Source: Methylobacterium radiotolerans JCM 2831 | GTDB taxonomy: Bacteria; Pseudomonadota; Alphaproteobacteria; Rhizobiales; Beijerinckiaceae | Assembly: GCF_000019725.1 (NCBI RefSeq) | Contig: NC_010505.1 | Location: 310,001-374,000, forward strand | DNA: 64,000 nucleotides | Direction of reading: 5' to 3' | In this document: positions 8,491 through 17,573 of the stretch, one piece after another | Numbering within the stretch: the first letter of the stretch is position 1 | How the letters are laid out: each line of letters starts with the position of its first letter | Position numbers and translations under genes: made by a program | The notes under the pieces: model-generated | Seen by the model: the letters and a program-made list of their open reading frames with translations, nothing else | What the model was told of the DNA's origin: nothing | Databases searched by the model: none

Positions 8491-9846
8491 TCACGCCGTC
8501 CCGGTCAGCGCCCGCCCCGGCAATCGGGTGGCCAGGACCTTGTCGATGCGACGGCCGTCCATATCGACCACCTCGAGGCGCCAACCCTCCGCGACGAGGG
8601 CGTCGCCCGCCGCCGGGATGCGGCCGAGCTGGAAGATGACGTAGCCGGCCAGCGTCGTGTAGTCGTCCGTGTCGGGCGGGTCGGTGAAGGCGAGGCGCTC
8701 GAACGCGTCCTCGGCCGGCATCATGCCGTCGATGAGGAGCGAGCCGTCCTCGCGCTCGACCACGGCCGGATCCTCCCCGATCTCGGGAATGTCGCCCGCG
8801 ATGGCCTCGAGGAGATCCGTCTGCGTGACGAGCCCCTCCAGGCTGCCGTACTCGTCGACGATCACCGCCAGCTGCACGGGGTTGCGCTGGAAGCTCTCCA
8901 GCGCCGTGAGGACCGTCATGCCCTCGTGGACGACGTTCGGCGGCCGCATGGCGGCGGCGATGTCGAGGGGCTGCCCGTCGAGGATCTGATCGAGCAGATC
9001 CTGCTTGCGCAGCACGCCGACGACCTCGTCGATGCCGCCGCGGCTCACCAAGACATGGGCGTGGCTGCAGGCGCGGACCGCCCGCGTGATCTCCTCGGGC
9101 GATCCGTCGAGGTCGACCCACTCGACCTCGTGGCGCGGCGTCATGATCTCGCGGACCCGCCGATCTCCCAATCGGAAGATGCGCTCGACCGCTTCCTGCT
9201 GCGCCTCGCGGATGAGGCCGGCCTCGCGGCTCGCCTCGACCAGAAGATTGAGCTCCGCCGTCGAATGGTGCCCACCTTCGCCGTGGCCGGGCTGCAATCC
9301 GCAGAGGCGCAGGACGCCGTTGCCGAGGCCGTTCAGGAACAGGATGGCCGGGCGGAACACGAACAGGAATACGCTGAGCGGGCGGATCACCGCGAGGGCC
9401 GTGCGCTCGCTGCGCTGGAGCGCGAGGCTCTTCGGTGCCAGCTCACCCAGCACGATGTGCAGCGCCGTTATGATGACGAACGAGATCACCACCGCGACCG
9501 TGTGCGCGGCCGCCGTGGAGAGCATGTCCGGCAGCCACGTCAGGGCGGGCAAGATCAGGTGGGCCAGCGCCGGCTCGCCGACCCAGCCCAGCGCGAGGGA
9601 CGAGATGGTGATGCCGAGCTGAGTCGCCGCGAGGTGGGCGTCGAGGTGGTCCGTGGCCCAGAGCAGCGCCTTCGCGTTCACGCGCCGCTCGGCGACGAGT
9701 TCGGCCACGCGGCTCCTGCGCACCGCGACCAGGGCGAATTCCGCTGCCACGAAGAAGCCGTTCGCCAGAACCAGGGCGAGGACGGCAAACAACCCTAAGG
9801 CAGTCGCCCAACCGTCGTCCAAAATCGACACCTCCCTTGTGGCCAT
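8491..9846 (-). CDS. CNNM/CorC-type integral membrane protein (hemolysin-like, CBS domains)
   Basis: 451 residues with the standard architecture: DUF21/CNNM transmembrane domain (about 15-200, with VLANGFFVAAEFALVAVRRSR and the proline-containing LGELAPKSLAL), a pair of CBS domains (about 215-340; VREIMTPRHEVEWVD, VIVDEYGSLEGLVTQTDLLE) and a C-terminal CorC_HlyC domain (about 355-440). Relatives transport or sense divalent cations such as Mg2+ or Co2+; the name hemolysin is historical. Full length for the family. It stands alone, so the transported ion cannot be inferred from neighbours. Confidence 0.92.
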   Translation of the reverse strand: MATREVSILDDGWATALGLFAVLALVLANGFFVAAEFALVAVRRSRVAELVAERRVNAKALLWATDHLDAHLAATQLGITISSLALGWVGEPALAHLILPALTWLPDMLSTAAAHTVAVVISFVIITALHIVLGELAPKSLALQRSERTALAVIRPLSVFLFVFRPAILFLNGLGNGVLRLCGLQPGHGEGGHHSTAELNLLVEASREAGLIREAQQEAVERIFRLGDRRVREIMTPRHEVEWVDLDGSPEEITRAVRACSHAHVLVSRGGIDEVVGVLRKQDLLDQILDGQPLDIAAAMRPPNVVHEGMTVLTALESFQRNPVQLAVIVDEYGSLEGLVTQTDLLEAIAGDIPEIGEDPAVVEREDGSLLIDGMMPAEDAFERLAFTDPPDTDDYTTLAGYVIFQLGRIPAAGDALVAEGWRLEVVDMDGRRIDKVLATRLPGRALTGTA

Positions 9847-10161
9847 CGTGCCGCCAGCGTCCCGACGGTCTGTACAGGAGAGAAGCCGCGCGGCCTACGG
9901 GCTTCCGGGCCCGAGCGGCCTCGGCGTTGTCGCCGACGAACCACGGGACACCTCGGCGGGCTGCCTCTGGCCCAGACCGATCCTGCAGGTGATCGAGAGC
10001 GCACCTATCAGCGGGGTGATGCGGCCGGTCGCGAGGCGGCTTCGAGCTTCGCAGACGGCGGTGCGCCGGGCATCGCCCGCCGGCTCCGGGGATCGGTTCA
10101 TCCCCGCGCGCCGAGACTCGGGGCGCCCTTGCCCCGCGGCACGAGCCCGCCCCTCGCGGTG
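9847..10161. other. Intergenic region, no features seen
   Basis: Lies between the CNNM protein start and the livF stop. No frame with convincing motifs, no T-tracted hairpin and no repeat noticed. Confidence 0.4.
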
Positions 10162-10884
10162 TCAGTGGCTGCCGCCGAGATACGCCGCCCGCACGGCCGG
10201 ATCGTTGCGCATCTGCTGGGCCGGGCCCTGGAAGCGGATCCGCCCGTTCTCCAGCACGTAGGCGTAGTCGGCGACGCCGAGCGCCGCCATGGCGAACTGC
10301 TCGACGAGCAGCATCGTCACCTGCTCGGCCTTGAGCAGCCGGATGATCCGGAAGACCTCCTCCACGAGCTTCGGGGCGAGGCCCATCGAGGGCTCGTCCA
10401 GCAGGAGGATCTCGGGCCGCAGCATCAGGGCCCGGCCCATGGCGAGCATCTGCTGCTCGCCGCCGGATAGGGTACCGGCGAGCTGCGTGCGCCGCTCCTT
10501 CAGCCGCGGGAACATCTCGAAGGCGCGCTCGCGGTCGGCCGCGACGTCGCCCTTCGGGCGCGAGCCGGTGAGCCGCGGGAAGGCGCCGAGCGTCAGGTTG
10601 TCCTCGACCGAGAGCGTCGGGAAGACCCGCCGGCCCTCCGGCGAGTGCGCGAGGCCGAACCGGGCGACATCGTGGCTGTCGAGGCCGCCGATCTCGCGCC
10701 CGTTCAGGCGGATCGAGCCCGCCCGCGGACGGATCATGCCCGAGAGGGCGCGCATCGTGGTGGTCTTGCCGGCGCCGTTGGAGCCGATCAGCGCCACGAC
10801 CTGACCCTTCGGAACCTGGAAGTCGAGGCCGTGCAGGACCTCGACCTGGCCGTAGCCGGCCGACAGACCCGTGACCTCAAGCAT
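10162..10884 (-). CDS. livF: Branched-chain amino acid ABC transporter ATPase LivF
   Basis: 240 residues, normal length for LivF. Walker A is GSNGAGKTTT, the signature is LSGGEQQMLAMGRAL, and Walker B is ILLLDEPSMGLAP followed by the H-loop-equivalent region. It powers import together with the LivG half of the preceding gene. Its ATG overlaps the end of the livM-livG fusion by 8 bp, so translation is probably coupled. Last gene of the five-function livK-H-MG-F operon read on the minus strand. Substrate could be branched-chain amino acids or a small amide or urea; family membership alone does not decide. Confidence 0.92.
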   Translation of the reverse strand: MLEVTGLSAGYGQVEVLHGLDFQVPKGQVVALIGSNGAGKTTTMRALSGMIRPRAGSIRLNGREIGGLDSHDVARFGLAHSPEGRRVFPTLSVEDNLTLGAFPRLTGSRPKGDVAADRERAFEMFPRLKERRTQLAGTLSGGEQQMLAMGRALMLRPEILLLDEPSMGLAPKLVEEVFRIIRLLKAEQVTMLLVEQFAMAALGVADYAYVLENGRIRFQGPAQQMRNDPAVRAAYLGGSH

Positions 10885-12925
10885 GGGTCATCTCCTCGTC
10901 GGCGACGGGACTGCCGAGATAGGCCTCGACCACCTTCGGATCGGCCTGGACCTCGCGGGCGCTGCCCTCGGCGATCTTGTGGCCGAAATCGAGGACGCTG
11001 ACGCGGTCGCAGAGCCCCATGACGACATCCATGTGGTGCTCGATCAGGATGACGGTGATCCCGGCGTCGCGGATCTTGCGGATGATCGCCGTCAGCTCGG
11101 CGATGTCGGGGGCGGTCAGGCCCGCGGCGGGCTCGTCGAGGAGAAGGAGCACCGGGTCGAGGGCGAGCGCCCGCCCGATCTCGAGGAGGCGCTGCTTGCC
11201 GTAGGGCAGGTTGCGCGCCTCCACCTGTGCCAGGGCGCCGAGGCCGACGAAATCGAGGATCGCCATGGCGCGGGCGCGCTGCTCCCGCTCCTCCCGGCGC
11301 CGGCGGGGCGTGCCGAGGATCGCGTCCAACAAGGTGCCGCGGAAGCTGTGGTGGAGCCCGACCAGCACGTTCTCCAGAGCCGTCATCTCGCGGAAGAGCT
11401 GCACGTTCTGGAAGGTGCGGGCGACGCCGGCGGCGGCGATCTCGGAAGGCGTGCGCCCGTCGAGGCGCTTCGTCCCCTGGCCGCGCGCGAGCGTCACGCT
11501 GCCGCCGGTCGGCCGGTAGATGCCGGTGAGCACGTTCATCATCGTGCTCTTGCCGGAGCCGTTGGGGCCGATCAGGCCGTGGATCGTGCCCGGCCGCACG
11601 CTGAGGTCGACGCCCGCCAGGGCCTTGAGGCCACCGAACTGCATCAGGGCCTGCTCGACGGAGAGGAGCGGGTCGGCGCCCCGGTCGCCGCTCTGCACGC
11701 TGAGCGCCGCGCCCTCGGCGTGGAGGCTCTTGCCCTCGGCGGTGTGGGCCGGGCGCAGGGCGGGGATCTTCTCGCGGAGGAAGCCCACGATCCCGTCCGG
11801 CAGGTAGTAGACCACGAACAGGATCATCAGGCCGAACACGGTCAGCCGGAAGTCGGTGACGGATTCGAGCGCGAGCGTCGCCGGGAAGAAGGCGAGGCAG
11901 AGGCCGACCGGCACCAACAGGGCGTACCGGTTCTCCCGGCGGCGCAGGAAGGCGAGCCCGCCCACCACCAGCGCCGCGGCGGCGATGATCCCCGCCATGA
12001 TCCGGACGAGGCCGATATCGGCGAGCACGTTCGGCATCATCACGATGATTGCCGAGCCGATGATCGGCCCTGCCCGCGACTTGCGGCCGCCCATCGTCAC
12101 GGCCAGCAGGAACAGCACGGTCAGCTCGAACCCGTAGGAGTTCGGCGCCACGTAGCGCTCCGACCACGCGAACAGCGCGCCAGCGAGGCCCGCCAGCGCC
12201 GCCGAGATCACGAAGGCGTAGACCTTGTAGCGGTAGACGCTCACGCCCATGCAGTCGCAGGCGATCGGCGAGTCGCGCAGCGCCTCGAAGGCGCGGCCGT
12301 AGGGCGAGCGCACCACCCGATTGACCACCAGGATGGTGGCCAGCAGCGCCAAGCAGACGAGATAGTAGAACTCGAGCTTGCGCCCGGCCGCGCCCCAGGG
12401 GGCCTGCAGGCCGAGGAGCGAGAAGTCGAGGACGCGGGCCGGGGGCAGGGTGATGCCCAGCGGGCCGTTGGTCAGCGGCGTCAGCTCGTTGATGAAGATC
12501 TGGACGATCGTGCCGAAGGCCAGCGTCACCATGGCGAGGTACGGGCCGGTCACCCTCAGGGCCGGCACGGCCAGCAGCACGCCGAAGGCGGAGGTCACGC
12601 CGATCCCGGCCAGGATGCCCCACCAGATCCCGAGCTTGAAGTGCAGGAACAGCACCGCCGCCGAGTAGGCACCGACACCGAACAGTCCGGCATGGCCGAG
12701 GCTCACCTGGCCGGTATAGCCGACCACGATGTCGAGCCCGAGGATCAGGATCGCGTAGATGGCGATCACCACCATCAGGTGGATGTAGTACGAGCTCGTG
12801 ACCACGTGCGGGAACACGGCGAGGCCGACGACCAGCAGCACGGCGCCGAGGACGCCCATGTGGCGCGACAGGCTGGGGGCGGCGGCCGGGGCGGCTGCGT
12901 CGGCGGGGGCGAGGGTCTGCGCCAT
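10877..12925 (-). CDS. Fused LivM permease - LivG ATPase
   Basis: A single 682-residue chain. Residues about 20-395 are the LivM membrane subunit, with many hydrophobic helices and the family motif VGYTGQVSLGHAGLFGVGAY. Residues about 430-682 are the LivG ATPase, with Walker A GPNGSGKST, FQNVQLFREM as Q-loop region, signature LPYGKQRLLEIGRAL and Walker B LLLLDEPAAGLT. A linker of about 35 residues (HTAEGKSLHAEGAALS) joins them. In most bacteria these are two genes. No stop or frameshift separates them here, so the fusion is real in this sequence. The canonical LSYG of the signature is LPYG. It pairs with LivH and LivF. Confidence 0.92.
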   Translation of the reverse strand: MAQTLAPADAAAPAAAPSLSRHMGVLGAVLLVVGLAVFPHVVTSSYYIHLMVVIAIYAILILGLDIVVGYTGQVSLGHAGLFGVGAYSAAVLFLHFKLGIWWGILAGIGVTSAFGVLLAVPALRVTGPYLAMVTLAFGTIVQIFINELTPLTNGPLGITLPPARVLDFSLLGLQAPWGAAGRKLEFYYLVCLALLATILVVNRVVRSPYGRAFEALRDSPIACDCMGVSVYRYKVYAFVISAALAGLAGALFAWSERYVAPNSYGFELTVLFLLAVTMGGRKSRAGPIIGSAIIVMMPNVLADIGLVRIMAGIIAAAALVVGGLAFLRRRENRYALLVPVGLCLAFFPATLALESVTDFRLTVFGLMILFVVYYLPDGIVGFLREKIPALRPAHTAEGKSLHAEGAALSVQSGDRGADPLLSVEQALMQFGGLKALAGVDLSVRPGTIHGLIGPNGSGKSTMMNVLTGIYRPTGGSVTLARGQGTKRLDGRTPSEIAAAGVARTFQNVQLFREMTALENVLVGLHHSFRGTLLDAILGTPRRRREEREQRARAMAILDFVGLGALAQVEARNLPYGKQRLLEIGRALALDPVLLLLDEPAAGLTAPDIAELTAIIRKIRDAGITVILIEHHMDVVMGLCDRVSVLDFGHKIAEGSAREVQADPKVVEAYLGSPVADEEMTHA

Positions 12926-12963
12926 GGCTCAGGCTGCCGTGAGGGTTGCGCGGGCGGTCACGG

Positions 12964-13836
12964 TCAGACCTTCTTGATGACGGCCTTGCCGAACAGGCCG
13001 ACCGGGCGAATGGAGAGGACGACGAGGAGCAGGATCAGGCCCGGCACGTCCTTGTAGCCGGTCGAGATGTAGAAGCCGGTCAGCGTCTCCGCGACGCCGA
13101 GGATCAGGCCGCCGACGATGACACCGAGGCCGGATTCGAGGCCGCCGATGATCGCCACCGCGAAGGCCTTGAGGGCCAGAACCGAGCCCATCGTGGCGCC
13201 GGTCAGGGTGACGGGCGCCACCAGGACGCCCGCGAAGGCCGCCGTCATGGCGCTGATCGAGTAGGAGAGGGTGATCACCTTCTGGGTGTTGATGCCCATC
13301 AGCCCGGCGGCGTCGATGTCGTTGGAGGTGGCGACGACCGCCTTTCCCCAGATCGACTTGCGATTGAAGATCTCCACCGCGAGCATCATCAGCAGCGCGC
13401 CGGCGACGATCAGCAGCTCCATCGGCAGGATGCGCACGCCGCCGACCTGCAGCGCGGTCTCGGGGAGCGGGGAGGGGAATTTCAAGTCGTCGCGACCCCA
13501 GACGTTCTCGGCGACGTTCTTGAAGATGATGCCGAGCGCGATGGTCGCCATGATCCACCCGTACTCGGACTTGATCTTCACGGCGGGACGCACGCCGAGG
13601 CGCTCGACCACCGCACCGAGGGCGAAGCCGAAGACCAGGACCAGCGGGATCATCAGCCAGTAGCCGACGAACGGTACCAGGGTGAGCCCGAACAGGGCCC
13701 CGAGCGCCAAGGCCTCGCCCTGGCCGAAATTGAGCGTCTTCGAAGTCGCGAAGGTGAGCTGATAGCCGAAGGCAATGGCGGCGTAGATCATGCCGACCGC
13801 GACGCCGGAGGCGATGAGCTGGAGCAGGATTTCCAT
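12964..13836 (-). CDS. livH: Branched-chain amino acid ABC transporter permease LivH
   Basis: 290-residue inner-membrane permease, about eight helices. Recognisable by MEILLQLIASGVAVGMIYAA, the TLNFGQGEALALGA segment typical of LivH, and AFAVAIIGGLESGLGVIVGG near the C-terminus. The ATG at 13836 is chosen because an upstream in-frame start adds an Arg-rich tail not seen in LivH. It lies 38 bp upstream of livM-livG and 103 bp after livK, with a strong hairpin in the latter gap. It forms the translocation pore with the LivM half of the fusion. Confidence 0.92.
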   Translation of the reverse strand: MEILLQLIASGVAVGMIYAAIAFGYQLTFATSKTLNFGQGEALALGALFGLTLVPFVGYWLMIPLVLVFGFALGAVVERLGVRPAVKIKSEYGWIMATIALGIIFKNVAENVWGRDDLKFPSPLPETALQVGGVRILPMELLIVAGALLMMLAVEIFNRKSIWGKAVVATSNDIDAAGLMGINTQKVITLSYSISAMTAAFAGVLVAPVTLTGATMGSVLALKAFAVAIIGGLESGLGVIVGGLILGVAETLTGFYISTGYKDVPGLILLLVVLSIRPVGLFGKAVIKKV

Positions 13837-13904
13837 GGGATCGCTGTCACCGGAGGGACGTCCGGTCGCGCGGCGAGGGCCGCGCAACCGTGCTGCGTAG
13901 CGGC

Positions 13905-13928
13905 GGCCGCGCCCGGGAAGGCGCGGCC
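13905..13928 (-). terminator. Intercistronic hairpin between livK and livH
   Basis: Perfect stem GGCCGCGCC / GGCGCGGCC with a 6-nt loop, 12 bp after the livK stop and without a T-tract. This position and shape are typical of a partial terminator or mRNA-stabilising hairpin that lets the binding protein be made in excess over the membrane subunits. Confidence 0.6.
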
Positions 13929-13939
13929 TCACCGGAGCC

Positions 13940-15151
13940 TCAGTTCGAGGACTTCTCCTTGACGCGGACCACGCCCGCGTTCTTGGCGTCCTCGTCCTTC
14001 GCGTAGACGATCTTGCCGTCCTGCACCTTCCCGAACACGACCATGTTGCGCGAGATCGCGTTGTGGTCCTTGGCGGTGAAGGGCTTGTCGTAGGTAGTGA
14101 CGACGCCCTCGACCTTCTCGTTCAAATTCTCCAGCGCCGTGCGGATCTTCGCGCCGTCGGTGCCGCCGGCCTGCTTGATCGCCGCGGCCAGCAGGTAGAT
14201 CGAGTCGTAACCCTGGGCGCCGGCCACGGGTGTCGGGATCTTCGTCACGCCGTAGGTCTTGTAGTAGTTCTCCAGGAACGCCTTGCGCTTCGGCAGGGTC
14301 TGATCCTCGATGAAGGTCTGCGGCATGATCACGCCGTTGCCGTTCGTGCCGGCGATGTCGATGAAGCTCTGCATCGAGGACGGCCAGCTGGTGATCATCG
14401 GGACCTTCCAGCCGAGCTTGGCCATGCCGTTGGCGATCTGGGCCAGCTCCGGCCCGATGCCGTAGGCGAGGATCACCTCGGCGCCGGCCTGCTGCGCCTT
14501 CAGCAGCTGGGCCGTCATGTCGACGTCCTTGATGTTGAACTTCTCGACCGCGACGGGCTTCACGTTCTTGGTCGCGAGGTACTTCTCGATGTCCTCGCGG
14601 CCTAGCTGACCGTAATTGGTCGAGTCGGCGAGGATCGCGATCTTCTTGTGGCCCTGGGCGAGCGCCTCGTCGACCATCAGGCCGGCCTGGAGCACGTCGT
14701 AGGCGGAATTCCGGAAGACGTAGTTCGCGTCGTAATCCGGCTCCTTGAACTGGTTGGTGATGATCGTCCCGGTCGCGACGTTGTTGAAGACGGGAATCTC
14801 GGCTTCCTGGTAGAAGCGCTGGGCGGCCAGCGCGACGCCGGTGTTGATGAACCCGACGGTGGCGACCACCTTCTCCTTGTTGATCAGCTCCTGAGCGACC
14901 TGCGCACCGACCTCGTTCTTGGCCTCGTCGTCGCGCTCCACGAGCTGGATCGGCCGGCCGAGCACGCCGCCGGCCTTGTTGATCTCGGCGGCGGCGAGCT
15001 TGGCGCCGTCCCGCATCGAGACACCCATCGAAGACGACCCACCCGTGAAGGGGCCGCTCAGCCCGATCTTGATCGGGTCCGCGGCCCGCGCCGGGGCCGA
15101 CACCATCGTCAATAACAGCACCGCGGCTGCAGCGCGACCTGCGAAGACCAT
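13940..15151 (-). CDS. livK: Branched-chain amino acid-type periplasmic binding protein LivK
   Basis: 403 residues. Signal peptide MVFAGRAAAAVLLLTMVSAPARAA, then the periplasmic-binding-protein type I fold: IKIGLSGPFTGGSSSMG, AAAEINKAGGVLGRPI, VVATVGFINTGVALAAQRFY and the hinge/lobe-2 segment QGYDSIYLLAAAI. The ATG at 15151 has GGAGAGGAAA just upstream and gives the clean signal peptide; a GTG eight codons earlier is rejected. First gene of the operon, captures the ligand for LivH/LivMG/LivF. Ligand not deducible from sequence alone. Confidence 0.92.
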   Translation of the reverse strand: MVFAGRAAAAVLLLTMVSAPARAADPIKIGLSGPFTGGSSSMGVSMRDGAKLAAAEINKAGGVLGRPIQLVERDDEAKNEVGAQVAQELINKEKVVATVGFINTGVALAAQRFYQEAEIPVFNNVATGTIITNQFKEPDYDANYVFRNSAYDVLQAGLMVDEALAQGHKKIAILADSTNYGQLGREDIEKYLATKNVKPVAVEKFNIKDVDMTAQLLKAQQAGAEVILAYGIGPELAQIANGMAKLGWKVPMITSWPSSMQSFIDIAGTNGNGVIMPQTFIEDQTLPKRKAFLENYYKTYGVTKIPTPVAGAQGYDSIYLLAAAIKQAGGTDGAKIRTALENLNEKVEGVVTTYDKPFTAKDHNAISRNMVVFGKVQDGKIVYAKDEDAKNAGVVRVKEKSSN

Positions 15152-15258
15152 CGTTTCCTCTCCAAGATTCCGCACGCGCGGTGTGCCCTTCGACGTGGCA
15201 CTCTGGAAGGCTGATCTCCCGACTCAGGTCGAGCCGTCAAGCTACCATTTTGCTGGAT

Positions 15259-15290
15259 CCCAGACGATTAATACAGATTGTCGGTCTGGG
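15259..15290. promoter_or_regulatory. Inverted repeat upstream of livK
   Basis: CCCAGAC and GTCTGGG form perfect 7-bp arms separated by 18 bp of AT-rich sequence, about 110 bp upstream of the livK start. Possible operator for a regulator encoded elsewhere. Confidence 0.35.
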
Positions 15291-15429
15291 ACGACCGAAA
15301 AGCTGCAGGTGAGCAAATTTACGGCAGGTCGTCGCTGACGGCGGATTAAGCGCGGAGGGCGTACGTGATGGAGGCGCCGCCGGCCGGGGTGATCTACTCT
15401 CACAGGCGTCTCACGCTTCGGGCGCTCGC

Positions 15430-15813
15430 TCATGGACGCGCTCGCTCCGCCTGGGTCAGCCCATCGTATCCCCAGCTGTCCTTCGGCACCTCGTGGATGA
15501 CGATATAGGACACTTCGGTCAGATCGGCCCCGAGAACAGTCTTCAGAAGCCTGTTCGCCTCGGCGATGAAGCGCGATTTCTCGTCGGCCGTGTTCGTGCC
15601 GGCGCTGACGGTGGCATCCACCTGCGCGACGCGGGAAACCGGCTCGCCGCCGACGCGCCATCCCGCCAGGGGTACTTCTTCGACCAGCACCCCGACGAGA
15701 GGGCCGACCTTGTGCAGGATGTCGACCATCAGTCGGGTGGTGCCCGCCTGGATCGACGCGATCTGGTCTCGCGCCAGCGGCCGGCCCGCGATTTTGACGT
15801 TGATGAAGGGCAT
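15430..15813 (-). CDS. Tautomerase-family protein (4-oxalocrotonate tautomerase-like)
   Basis: 127 residues. Starts MPFINVKIAGRPLARDQIAS, with the catalytic N-terminal proline exposed after Met removal, as in 4-oxalocrotonate tautomerases. The chain is about twice the length of a single tautomerase unit; the second half (ADEKSRFIAEANRLLKTVLG, YIVIHEVPKDSWGYDG) looks like a second degenerate unit. Upstream extension to 16092 is non-native sequence. Probably catalyses keto-enol isomerisation of a small oxo-acid; substrate unknown. A second tautomerase lies 1.4 kb away, across a LysR gene. Confidence 0.8.
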   Translation of the reverse strand: MPFINVKIAGRPLARDQIASIQAGTTRLMVDILHKVGPLVGVLVEEVPLAGWRVGGEPVSRVAQVDATVSAGTNTADEKSRFIAEANRLLKTVLGADLTEVSYIVIHEVPKDSWGYDGLTQAERARP

Positions 15814-16169
15814 GGACGCCGCTCTCGCTGTTCGAGACCGCCCGAGCGGTCCGCGACGCAGGTCTAGCTGAGAGGTCGAGTTCGGAAAATTCGGAATTTC
15901 TCTGGAGATACTTCGGCAAAATCGAACGCTAAGACATCGAGCCGGAGCGTCGCGACGCGGGCTGACAGCGGTGCACCGGTGAACGAGCGGGCCCCTTCCA
16001 ACCGATCGATACGCGATCCGTCGTCGCGATCCGGGTCCGCGACAGCGCTGGGACGGATCACCTCCACCGAAGGTCGGTCTCTCCGTTGACACCCGTCACG
16101 ACGGCGCTTCCCGATTTCCCGGGAGCAGCCGCTATTCTCGGCGAGGACTGAGCGAAGGAAGTCTCCGCC
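15814..16169. other. Intergenic region between tautomerase and LysR gene
   Basis: No convincing gene. It should carry the promoter of the tautomerase at 15430-15813. A short CCCGATTTCCCGGG dyad occurs near 16110; its meaning is unclear. Confidence 0.35.
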
Positions 16170-17054
16170 TCACGCCACGTGAGCGCCGATCGTTTCGAGA
16201 AGGATATCGGTCAAGCGCGCGACGGCCGGCGACAGCTCGGCTTCCGCCTGATGGAGCGTCAGAGCGGCGTTCGGGAGGGGTGGCAGGCCGGTCGCGGCGG
16301 GGTCGAGGACGCTCAGCGTCTTCGGCAGGCCGACCGCGGTGCGCGCGGTGATGCCGAGGCCACCCTCGGCTGCGGCCCAGAGGCCCGAGAGGCTGGGGCT
16401 CGTGAAGACCAGCCGCCAGGGCAGGCCGCGAGCGTCCAGGGCAGACACGGCCGCGGACCTGAAGGTGCACGGCGGGGCGAAGGCCGCGAGGGGAACGGGT
16501 TCCCGCCCGAGACCTGCGAGACCCGGCCAGTCCGGCGGGCCGATCCAGCGGATCGGCACGTCCGCAACCCGCTGCGCGTGAGGGGCGCCGCCGCCGTCGC
16601 CCCAGACCAGCGCCACGTCGAGCTCGTCCTTCAGGGCCTTCTCGATGAGCTGCGCGCCGAGCCCGACCTGCACCTCGATGCGCACCCTCGGATAGGCCCG
16701 CGAGAACCGCTTGAGCACCGCCGGGAGCCAGCTCTCGGCGAAATCCTGCGCGAGGCCCAGCCGCGCCCAGCCTTCGAGTTCCGTTCCGCGCAGTCGGTCG
16801 ACCGCCTCGTCGTTGAGCTCCAGAAGCCGCTTCGCGTAGCCGAGCATGCTCTCGCCGGCGGCTGTCAGCGCGAGGCCGCGTCCGGCCTTCTGCACGAGCG
16901 GCTGCCCGACCTGCTCCTCCAGCTTCCGGAGCTGGGTGCTGACGGCGGATTGTGACCGTCCCAGCCGCTCGGCCGCGCGGGCGAAGCTGCCGAGCTCGAA
17001 CCCGGTCACGAAGGTTCTGAGCACGTCCATGTCGAGATTGGTGCGCGCGGCCAT
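16170..17054 (-). CDS. LysR-family transcriptional regulator
   Basis: 294 residues, standard LysR length. N-terminal winged helix: MDVLRTFVTGFELGSFARAA, ERLGRSQSAVSTQLRKLEEQ, VGQPLVQKAGRGLALTAAGE. The C-terminal substrate-binding domain (about 95-290) is variable. It is transcribed divergently from the tautomerase gene at 17178 with a perfect palindrome between them, so autoregulation and control of that gene are likely. The effector may be the substrate of the tautomerase; this is inference. Confidence 0.9.
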   Translation of the reverse strand: MAARTNLDMDVLRTFVTGFELGSFARAAERLGRSQSAVSTQLRKLEEQVGQPLVQKAGRGLALTAAGESMLGYAKRLLELNDEAVDRLRGTELEGWARLGLAQDFAESWLPAVLKRFSRAYPRVRIEVQVGLGAQLIEKALKDELDVALVWGDGGGAPHAQRVADVPIRWIGPPDWPGLAGLGREPVPLAAFAPPCTFRSAAVSALDARGLPWRLVFTSPSLSGLWAAAEGGLGITARTAVGLPKTLSVLDPAATGLPPLPNAALTLHQAEAELSPAVARLTDILLETIGAHVA

Positions 17055-17082
17055 CGTTCGGTTTTACGGAAGGTTCAATTTC

Positions 17083-17098
17083 GAATATTCAAATATTC
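17083..17098. promoter_or_regulatory. LysR operator candidate, perfect palindrome
   Basis: GAATATT-CA-AATATTC, 7-bp perfect arms in an unusually AT-rich island between the divergent LysR (start 17054) and tautomerase (start 17178) genes. Shape and location match a LysR recognition site. Confidence 0.7.
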
Positions 17099-17177
17099 CG
17101 GACGATGATGGGCAGGTATCGGGGAGGCGTCAAGCCGGCCGGATCGTGCCGAGAGACGTCGCTGGAGACCGTCATCT

Positions 17178-17573
17178 ATGCCTCTCGTTCGGATCTCACT
17201 CATAAAGGGCAAGTCATCGGAGCATATCCGCGCCCTCTCCGACGGCGTTCATCGCGGGCTGCGCGACGCCTACGGCGTACCGGCTGACGACCGCTTCCAC
17301 CTCATTCACCAGCACGCGCCGGACGAGCTGATCTACGATTCCGAGTATCTCGGGCTGCACCGCACGGACGACGTGGTGATCATCAACATCGTCGCGGGGA
17401 ACTGGCGGGACACGGCGCAGAAGAAGGCGCTCTACAGGGCGATCACCGACAACCTCGTCGCCGATCCAGGCCTGCGTCCGGAAGACGTGCTCATCGTCTT
17501 GTCGCCGAACGCGCGCGACGAGTGGTCCTTCGGCAACGGCTTGGCGTCCTACGTCCAGAACGACGTGCGCTGA
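17178..17573 (+). CDS. Tautomerase-family protein
   Basis: 131 residues. Begins MPLVRISLIKGKSSEHIRAL with the N-terminal proline characteristic of the superfamily, followed by SDGVHRGLRDAYGVPADDRF and a second unit with VVIINIVAGNWRDTAQKKAL and PEDVLIVLSPNARDEWSFGN. This resembles the longer MSAD-like/YusQ-type tautomerases with a C-terminal WSFGNG motif. Likely isomerises or hydrates a small oxo-acid. Divergent from and presumably controlled by the LysR protein at 16170-17054. Confidence 0.85.
   Translation: MPLVRISLIKGKSSEHIRALSDGVHRGLRDAYGVPADDRFHLIHQHAPDELIYDSEYLGLHRTDDVVIINIVAGNWRDTAQKKALYRAITDNLVADPGLRPEDVLIVLSPNARDEWSFGNGLASYVQNDVR

Noticed and set aside
7999..9798. A 599-codon plus-strand frame opposite the CNNM/CorC gene
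   Set aside because: No recognisable motifs, low-complexity composition, antisense to a clear membrane protein.
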